Below are positions 57,421-64,000 of a DNA stretch of 64,000 bases, piece by piece. The notes beneath the pieces were generated by a model. That model did no database searches and was not told where the DNA came from. It worked only from the letters and a program-made list of their open reading frames with translations. Origin of the DNA: Microvelia longipes (taxonomy: Eukaryota > Arthropoda > Insecta > Hemiptera > Veliidae); contig JACMZG010001914.1 of the NCBI GenBank assembly GCA_018340805.1, forward strand, positions 47,564,355 to 47,628,354. The letters are read 5' to 3'. How positions within the stretch are numbered: the stretch's first letter is position 1; every line of letters begins with the position of its first letter. Made by a program: the position numbers and the translations under genes.

Positions 57421-58794
57421 TTAAGGAAGCGTAATTGCTCCCCAAAGAAATAGGTAAAAAAAATTATTGGAATATGAGTCATAATTTAAAATAAACAATG
57501 TTTTAATATGCAAGAATTATGTTTCAATGACTTAAGAAAATAAATAAGTTTTTTATAATTAAGTTTTTATAGATTCTGAACTTAGGCTAGTATTTGTAAA
57601 AAACGCTCAGCTTGCAAAAACTTATTGTTGAGTGAGATATACTGTGTGTGATTTCGTGACTATCACAACAAATCATTAATATGGGTTTGGTATCTTGTCA
57701 ATACTGTGGAACCTGTGTTTAAAAGTAGTTTTAGAATTGATATTCCTATAATATCTCTATTATTTAATTATATATTTGGATCTCAATTCAAATTTAGTTT
57801 TCAACCGTTATGTTGAACTAAACGTTTTTTACTATAAGCCAGTGTTTCACTTGATTCAATTCTCAAAAAGCATGAAATGTGAAACCTAAATATTTCTTTG
57901 TGAGATTTTACGGAATTTGAAGGGTTTCAATCTCGTATTAACGTGAAATGTAGGATGAACCCCCCAACTAGTTCGATTTAATCAAGAGTGGTTATCTGGG
58001 AGGTCGATTTCTTTGTTCTATACCATTTCAAAAATATAAACTGATCTTGCAGCCATAAAAGCCGAAATGCACTGTTTTACCCAGGCTCTATATTCGTTCA
58101 TAATCGCTGAAACACCCAATTTCAGTTTTTCGTTTTTAAACAGTACTCGTCATTCTTACACATCAAGCCATTAATGTCAAACTCCTTCCGAGGATTTGAG
58201 TGAAATCCAGCGAAATGAAGAATTCATTGAGTCATTATGAAAACATTTGCATATTTCCCTCCACCGTCTTGAAAATCTAATTTTCTTACTCGGGATCCGA
58301 AATGGGTTTGAAATACGAGATTAATTTAAAGTTACTCCAAGTATAATCCCGCAATAAACCGACCAGTTCGATATAAATGTTTAGTATGGTAATCGTTATT
58401 ACAAAACTGAGTAGGTATTATTGTCATTGCATTAACAATTACCACATATTTTTAATTATTTAATTAATAGTTAATACCAGATTAAATGCATAACCAACCT
58501 TATTAGTAATAAATATCTTAAAACACTCTGCTTGATTAACATTATTATTGAGGTTTGAATTGTAATAAACAAGTAGATGAAGGGTTAAATTTAATATATT
58601 TAATCTAATACTAAGTAATACTTTTAATGATATTAAATTTAAGTTGCTACTTACCTTATAATATGGTGTCTGCTTGGTGGAATACTATTTTTATTCTCGG
58701 CTCAGATAGTAGGTATATTGTTATTATGAAAGAAAAGCTATAAATGTGAAGGAAAAGGGGAACTAAATGAAGGAAAAAAAGTAAATTAAATTAA
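57421..58794. other. Interval without recognised gene
   Basis: AT-rich, no frame above background and no boundary recognised. Confidence 0.4.
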
Positions 58795-58995
58795 TTTATA
58801 AATATTTCTACATTCTTTAAAAATGCTTTATATGATCGTATTAAGTTCTCCCACAGTTGAGGAATAATACAACAGCTTTTACCATGGTCAGGTACCATAT
58901 CGGTACATTGGTGTCGTCATTTTGTACCAGTATCATTTTTCACAACGTATGATGTAACGAAGTATTATATTTATTTTTCCATCTCATAAATTCAA
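58795..58995 (-). repeat. Empty-site paralogue of the 27 kb hAT insertion
   Basis: Reverse complement of 26788-26974 joined to 27966-28020. The site reads TACGATCATATAAAGCATTT on the minus strand, with a single ATATAAAG and no hAT element. Confidence 0.9.
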
Positions 58996-59654
58996 ATAAA
59001 ATGCATATAAATAAATAAATAAATATTTCTTTATTTCACCATACATATTATAAATGTAGTCACAATTACACTTATAGACATAATAAGTTATTTATTACAA
59101 TTAATTAATTAAAATTATGATTATAATAGGGCACCCCCGCATGAGTTACTCGTGTGCGGGAGTGGTCGCAAGTAATTTCTTTTTATATTTATAAATATAT
59201 AAAATGTATAACTTATACAAATATTAATATAAATAGTTGATAAATATGTGCATGTTTATTAAAAATATTGAAAGAAAAATATCGATTTGATATAGAGTAG
59301 GAAATAATATTTATCAAAGGTTATATAGTGAACACTTTATGATGAGATATTAAATAAATAATAATAAAATCTTCTTAATTGAATTTGAGCTAAAAGTAAA
59401 GTTAACAACATAATAACTGCTAACAATGCTTTAATGAGTGCAAATCTGACGGCTTTTATTTTTTAATATGTGTAATTAGACTTTTTTTGTATAAATTTAT
59501 TATTATTTTAATTAATTAATATTTTAATTAAACAAAATATTTTATATTATATTTTTATATTAATATAAACATATGTATAATATAAAAAATATATTTATAT
59601 TGTTTTATATTAATATATTTTTATATTAATATAAAACAAGTATAATATAAACAA
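58996..59654 (-). repeat. Probable retroposon 3' end and AT-rich sequence
   Basis: On the minus strand GTGAAATAAAGAAATATTT is followed by (ATTT)n, resembling a polyadenylation signal and a LINE-type tail. Upstream is a hairpin CCCGCACACGAG/CTCATGCGGG (59140-59165). The remainder (59430-59650) is AT-rich with palindromes such as TTTATATTAATATAAA. Confidence 0.4.
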
Positions 59655-60290
59655 CCTCAGGGTTGCTAAGCTCATCCTTCCACCTTCCAACTCGCTTCGC
59701 TCGTCTTCAAAAATACAGTTTGCCAAATTGGTACTGCAAGGTGCCTTCGGACTCGCTTCACTCGTCTTCAGATAGTAAATGCATCCGCATTATTCTCAGC
59801 GGTCATCCATACAGCACTGACCACGCTCATTGCTTCTTAATTTTTATGATCCAACAAAAGTTATGGATAGTATATCCATTGTCGTATTGAAACGAAACTA
59901 AGTGTACTTATTTATTAGGTAATGGTACACACATGTACCAAATTTCAACCCAATTAAATCATTTTCCAAGTGTTTGCAATTTTTTAAAAAAAAACTTGCA
60001 CAAATCATTTAATAAAAATTGAATTATTGCTGATAATAAGATGAAACTTGGCACATATATTAGTCACATGCGTGCCAAATCTCAATTTGATCGTATTTTT
60101 TCCGCATTTTATGATTTTTCGAAATGTTCGCTGAGTCATAATTGCGGGTTAATGACGTCTTAAAAAATATTTTTCGAAAAGCACAACTACAGAAGTAGAC
60201 TGCTTTTTTGTACAAAATGTCAACTCTCTAGTATAAATACACTGGGAGCTACGATAATAGTAGTCACACACACACATACAGACTGACAAA
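59655..60290 (-). repeat. 5S-derived family copy at 59.7 kb (minus)
   Basis: CAACTCGCTTCGCTCGTC, AGTTTGCCAAATTGGTACTG, then the core at 59783-59853 (on the plus strand CTCAGCGGTCATCCATACAG, CACTGACCACGC), ATGATCCAACAAAAG, CAAATTTCAACCC and CTCTCTAGTATAAATACACT, (CA)n. It is broken by the satellite-related insertion at about 60301. Confidence 0.85.
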
Positions 60291-60300
60291 TATCATTTTG

Positions 60301-60599
60301 ATACTATCGAAATTTGCAAAACATGAATAGTTGACACAATATAATTGTGCGAGAGACACCAAGGATGTGGTAAGTACTTTACATTATATTCTTCGGAATT
60401 AATTGAAGATCAGAGTGGGTTCGAGCTCTGTTGGCGCCCTGATGAGTTAGACGTAACGAAACAGAGTGGGACATGACATTATGTCGAGCCATCAATGATG
60501 ACGAATGTCGAATGATGGAACAGTTCCCAGATGTAACAATGCATTTGCTGTTACATTTCCTTTGGTGTCTCTCGCACAATATATTGTGTCAACAAGACA
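60301..60599. mobile_element. Single-copy relative of the 315 bp unit with inverted ends
   Basis: The left arm (ATATCATTTTGATACTATCG, GAATAGTTGACACAATA, GTGCGAGAGACACC) is inverted relative to the right arm (GGTGTCTCTCGCACAAT, TGTGTCAAC). The body from GGTAAGTACTTTACATT to GTTACATTTCC matches the satellite in direct order with a few percent divergence by eye. Flanks GACTGACAA and GACAGACAA may be a 9 bp target duplication. The right arm is shorter than the left. Confidence 0.75.
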
Positions 60600-61600
60600 G
60601 ACAACTTTGCAAAAAAACACTCATGAGTTTCTTAGTACTGGATGGGTGAACTTTGCAAAAAATACTCATGAGGCCTTCCTTTTAGTACCTGGATGGGTGA
60701 ACTTTGCAAAAAACACTCATGAGGCCTTCCTTTTAGTACCTGGATGGGTGGAACTTTGCAAAAAATACCATGAGGCCTTCCTTTTAGTTCCTGGATGGGT
60801 GAACTTTGCAAAAAACCACTCATGGCCTTCCTTTTTAGTACCTGGATGGTGAACTTTGCAAAAAACTCATGAGGCCTTCCTTTAGTACCTGGATGGTGAA
60901 CTTTGCAAAAAATACTCATGAGGCCTTCCTTTTAGTACTGGATGGGTGAACTTTGCAAAACACTCATGAGGCCTTAGTACCTGGATGGGTGAACTTTGCA
61001 AAAAACACTCATGAGGCCTTCCTTTTTAGTAACCTGGATGGGTGAAACTTTGCAAAAAATAACTCATGAGCTTCCTTTATACCTGGATGGGTGAACTTTG
61101 CAAAAATACTCATGAGGCCTTCCTTTTAGTACGGATGGTGAACTTTGCAAAAAATCTCATGAGGCCTTCCTTTTAGTAACCTGGATGGGTGAACTTTGCA
61201 AAAAATACTCATGAGGCCTTCCTTTTATACCTGGATGGGTGAACCTTTGCAAAAAACACTCATGAGGCCTTCCTTTTTAGTACCTGGATGGGTGAACTTT
61301 GCAAAAAATACTCATGAGGCCTTCCTTTTAGTACCTGGATGGGTGAACTTTGCAAAAAATACTCACGAGGCCTTCCTTTTAGTACCTGGTTGGCTTTGCA
61401 AAAAATACTCATGAGCCTTCCTTATGATGTGACCTGGAGTACACAAAAAATACTCCATGAGGCCTTCCTTTTAGTATGGTGAACTTTGCAAAAATACTCA
61501 CGAGGCCTTCTTTTAGTACCTGGATGGGTGAACTTTGCAAAAATATCACACCTTCCTTTTAGTGAGGGTGAACTTTGCTTGAGGCCTTCTTTTAGTACCT
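60600..61600. repeat. Minisatellite, 51 bp unit made of two 5S-family pieces
   Basis: Unit: AGTACCTGGATGGGTGAAC, TTTGCAAAAAATACTCATGAG, GCCTTCCTTTT (given in parts). About 20 copies with frequent single-base indels. The first part is 5S box C in plus orientation; the second is the family's 5' third in the opposite orientation (compare GACAACTTTGTGAAAACTAC at 15531). The last unit continues directly into a plus-strand 5S-family copy. Confidence 0.92.
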
Positions 61601-61660
61601 GGTTGGGTGACCGGTGGGAATAAAACGGATGTTTGTACTGTCCTACGACGACCAATGTGA
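61594..61660 (+). repeat. 5S-derived family fragment at the end of the 51 bp array
   Basis: AGTACCTGGTTGGGTGACCG, GTGGGAATAAAACGGATG and TACGACGACCAATGTGAGG carry the box C region and the beginning of the tail. Confidence 0.75.
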
Positions 61661-62459
61661 GGTAATTAGATTGGCGACATTCTGAACTTCTCTAGACATT
61701 TCAAAGTTTTAAACATCATTGTGATACCAAAGAATTTTATAATTGAATTCCATATTATGCGATAAAAATTTATTTTACCACTATTCATCTAAATTGCCAT
61801 TAGGATAAATTATTTCCTTGGACCCATTGGCATTAAAATGTCTTTATCTTTAGAATCAGTTTGATTATGGAGATTGTAAGGGATATTAATTACTAATTTG
61901 TTGATTGTTAAGATGATTTTTCTATCATACGACATTGAGAAACAAATTGTTTGAAGTATTTTTTAAAACTTTAAAACAATTTGTCGTTTTAATTCAACGA
62001 CAAATTAAATAAAGTAAGTTATTAAATACTTTATCATCTACTCATTGAACGGACCTTATCTGTTGGCAAACTTATGTGTTGTCAGTCAATTCTGTTAAAA
62101 TAAGTGTGATTTTATAAAATAAGGTTTCTTAGCAGAACATTCAAACATTAAAGCAACCTTGGTTTAAGTAACCATGGATTATAAGTACTTTACTGGCACG
62201 GGCTGGGTACTCTCCCGATGAATAAAACATATGATAAAAGACAAAGGGCAAAGGACACATATATTAGGCTACAAAGGGTTTTATTCACCCTTCTCTTTAT
62301 AATATCTTATATTTCCCTTTTAAATCCCTTTAAACAATATACTTTTTGGAAAAAAATACCTGTATGCTTTTTTCGCGAGGTGGAAATGCGTTGGTATGAT
62401 TTAAAATATTTTTATATGCACGCTACTATATTTGTTTATCATGTCATTTAGGGTGCTGG
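61661..62459. other. Interval without recognised gene
   Basis: A 77-codon frame at 62218-62451 has a hydrophobic middle and no recognisable domain. Confidence 0.4.
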
Positions 62460-62822
62460 GAATAAGGAACTAACCCGTTATCAATGGCAAATACAATAGT
62501 ATTTGCCATAAGTGTAAATACTATAAGAGCAAATACCATGAGTTTAAATACCAAAAGTGTAAATATCATTAATGTAAATACCATGAGTGTAAATACCAAA
62601 AGTGTAAATACCATTAATGTAAATACCATGAGTGTACATACCATTAATGTAAATACCATGAGTGTAAATACCAAAAGTGTAAATACCATTAATGTAAATA
62701 CCATGAGGTAAATACATTAATGTAAATACCATGTGTAAATACCAAAGTGTAAATACCATTAATGTTAAATAACCATGAGTGTAAATACCAAAAGTGTACA
62801 TAAAGTGTTAAATACCATGAGT
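62460..62822. repeat. Minisatellite, 15 bp unit in a 45 bp higher-order repeat
   Basis: Units GTAAATACCATGAGT, GTAAATACCAAAAGT and GTAAATACCATTAAT alternate in a fixed order for most of the array, a 45 bp higher-order unit. It yields matched frames on both strands, which I regard as spurious. Confidence 0.93.
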
Positions 62823-63239
62823 CTTTAATGAGTTGTAGCATACAAACAGTTTAGAGCAAAATTGAAACTTACAGCTCTCATCTCTCTCTACGCATCTGAA
62901 GCTTTATTAATATCTTCATTTGTTCTATGCTAGTAACTGAGCTAGCTACAAACTTGGCCTTTGTGGTTTAATTTCTGTTGGCATAACCACTATCTTGGCA
63001 GGTATAGCCAAGAAAGCGATGAAAGTAGATGTCAGCTTGAAAGTTAAAGCTCCGCAGTGCTATTAGGAGACGTCTGTCTTCAAGAACCGAGCACTTTGTT
63101 CCTAGTCACTTTCGTTATTCGTGTTGCCCGCTATCATTTTCACTGACTAAGGTTTCGGACATACAAAGGCTAAGTATATCTTTCTGACCTTCATCTCCCC
63201 CAGCCTGCAGAACATTAACTTTTCGTGTGGAGACAACGG
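62823..63239. other. Interval without recognised gene
   Basis: Nothing recognised, although the stretch from about 63000 may belong to the body of the adjacent SINE. Confidence 0.35.
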
Positions 63240-63412
63240 AAACGTGGATCAACGGGGACGTGAATTCAAAGGCCTGGGTTGACCGGCCTTGAATTCAAGA
63301 CCTCCCGAGTGTACGGTACAAGGGATAACCTCATATTGAGGTCCTTCCCCGGCTGGATTTGAACCCTCGACCTCCTGGTCGAACGCTCTACCACTGAGCT
63401 ACCGGACTTGGT
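63240..63412 (-). repeat. tRNA-derived SINE head (or degenerate tRNA gene)
   Basis: On the minus strand TAGCTCAGTGGTAGAGCG (box A, 63402-63385) and GGTTCAAATCC (box B, 63365-63355) are both close to consensus, with TCGAC and GTCGA forming an anticodon stem around a 6 nt loop. The T stem and acceptor stem mismatch, so it is not a functional tRNA. Downstream, GGCCGGTCAACCCAGGCC and GAATTCAAG words suggest a SINE body. Confidence 0.65.
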
Positions 63413-64000
63413 CATTAAACATTATATTATCCTTAAAGTGACGGAACCAAGACCTTAGAATTGACTATTTTTTAAAGTTTTATTTATTTATTTTGGGTTT
63501 CCCCATTTGACGATTTTCTCTCAAAATCACTGTCAAATCGTTTTAACTGTAAATTTCTCAACAAGATTTTCAAGACTAAGACCGAGGTGGTCTTCACATT
63601 CCGATATTTAAACTGAATATAATTTATTTAAAAGAACGATGAATTAAAAGATCTGTCGACTACATAGTTAAAAAACCCTAAGTATAATTAGCATAATCAA
63701 ATATAAATTGAAAGACAAATAAGAATCCACTATAATTCAAATTATAAAATATTGAATTCCAATAAACAGGTTATTTTCCCGGCATAAAAAAGTAAAGAAA
63801 ATTGAGAGAGAAAACCCGAAGCTTGAATTTGTCGCTGTCAAATTAAATGCAAATAAATTTATTCTTCCTCATCTTCCTCTTCTGATATAAAATGAAAAAA
63901 AACCTTCTGTTATTAATAGTATCAGCGTCATAATTCTGCTGCTATTTAATCAATAGTTTAAAATTATTTAAACATTTTCAATTTGATTGATGAACTTGTA
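63413..64000. other. AT-rich interval to window edge
   Basis: Nothing recognised. Confidence 0.45.

Noticed and set aside
60505..60919. Frames of 95-115 codons on both strands
   Set aside because: They read the 51 bp minisatellite, whose unit length is a multiple of three.
63355..63402. Functional tRNA gene
   Set aside because: The anticodon loop would be 6 nt, and the T stem and acceptor stem mismatch.

Overview
This window is eukaryotic, repeat-dominated nuclear DNA. It is AT-rich, with long (TA)n tracts, several minisatellites, a satellite array and layered, nested transposable elements. I found no convincing host protein-coding gene: no run of exons, no recognisable cellular domain, and the few long open frames outside transposons are unrecognised. 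The organism is probably an invertebrate and perhaps an arthropod. A dispersed family carries an insect-like 5S rRNA segment, one element has a TATA box 32 bp upstream of an arthropod-type TCAGTT initiator, and the LTR element resembles the Mag group of Ty3/Gypsy. This is a weak identification.

Layout. 1-3342: tandem array of a near-identical 315 bp unit, cut by the window edge. 4028-4782: foldback element with a hAT-like MITE nested in it. 7831-8253: first copy of the 5S-derived family. 9118-10293: non-autonomous hAT element with an exact 8 bp target duplication. 13040-13450: foldback element. 14080-14470: retroelement-like promoter block. 15674-16381: TA-flanked inverted-repeat element with an exact 140 bp internal repeat. 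18246-18263: orphan tRNA-Lys-type primer binding site. 19266-23719: Mag-like Gypsy element, minus strand, nested in a 5S-derived repeat; its LTRs are identical but its reading frames are broken. 26018-26787: full-length 5S-derived repeat. 26975-27957: second hAT element, with an empty-site paralogue near 58.83 kb. 30690-32176: 5'-truncated LINE. 32.6-64 kb: minisatellites (27, about 73, 21, 51 and 15 bp units), more 5S-derived copies, a complete SINE with 12 bp target duplications (49196-49442), small MITEs and a tRNA-derived SINE (63.24-63.41 kb).

The most unusual signal is the 5S-derived family: about a dozen copies or pieces on both strands. Each good copy carries an internal 5S-like promoter region about 240 bp upstream of a terminal T-run, so a short Pol III RNA could be made from inside a 770 bp repeat. 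Pieces of the 315 bp satellite unit lie in or beside three of these copies (about 34.0, 51.9 and 60.3 kb). At 60.6-61.6 kb two pieces of the 5S family in opposite orientation were fused and amplified into a 51 bp minisatellite. The satellite unit, the 5S family and the minisatellite are therefore linked by descent.
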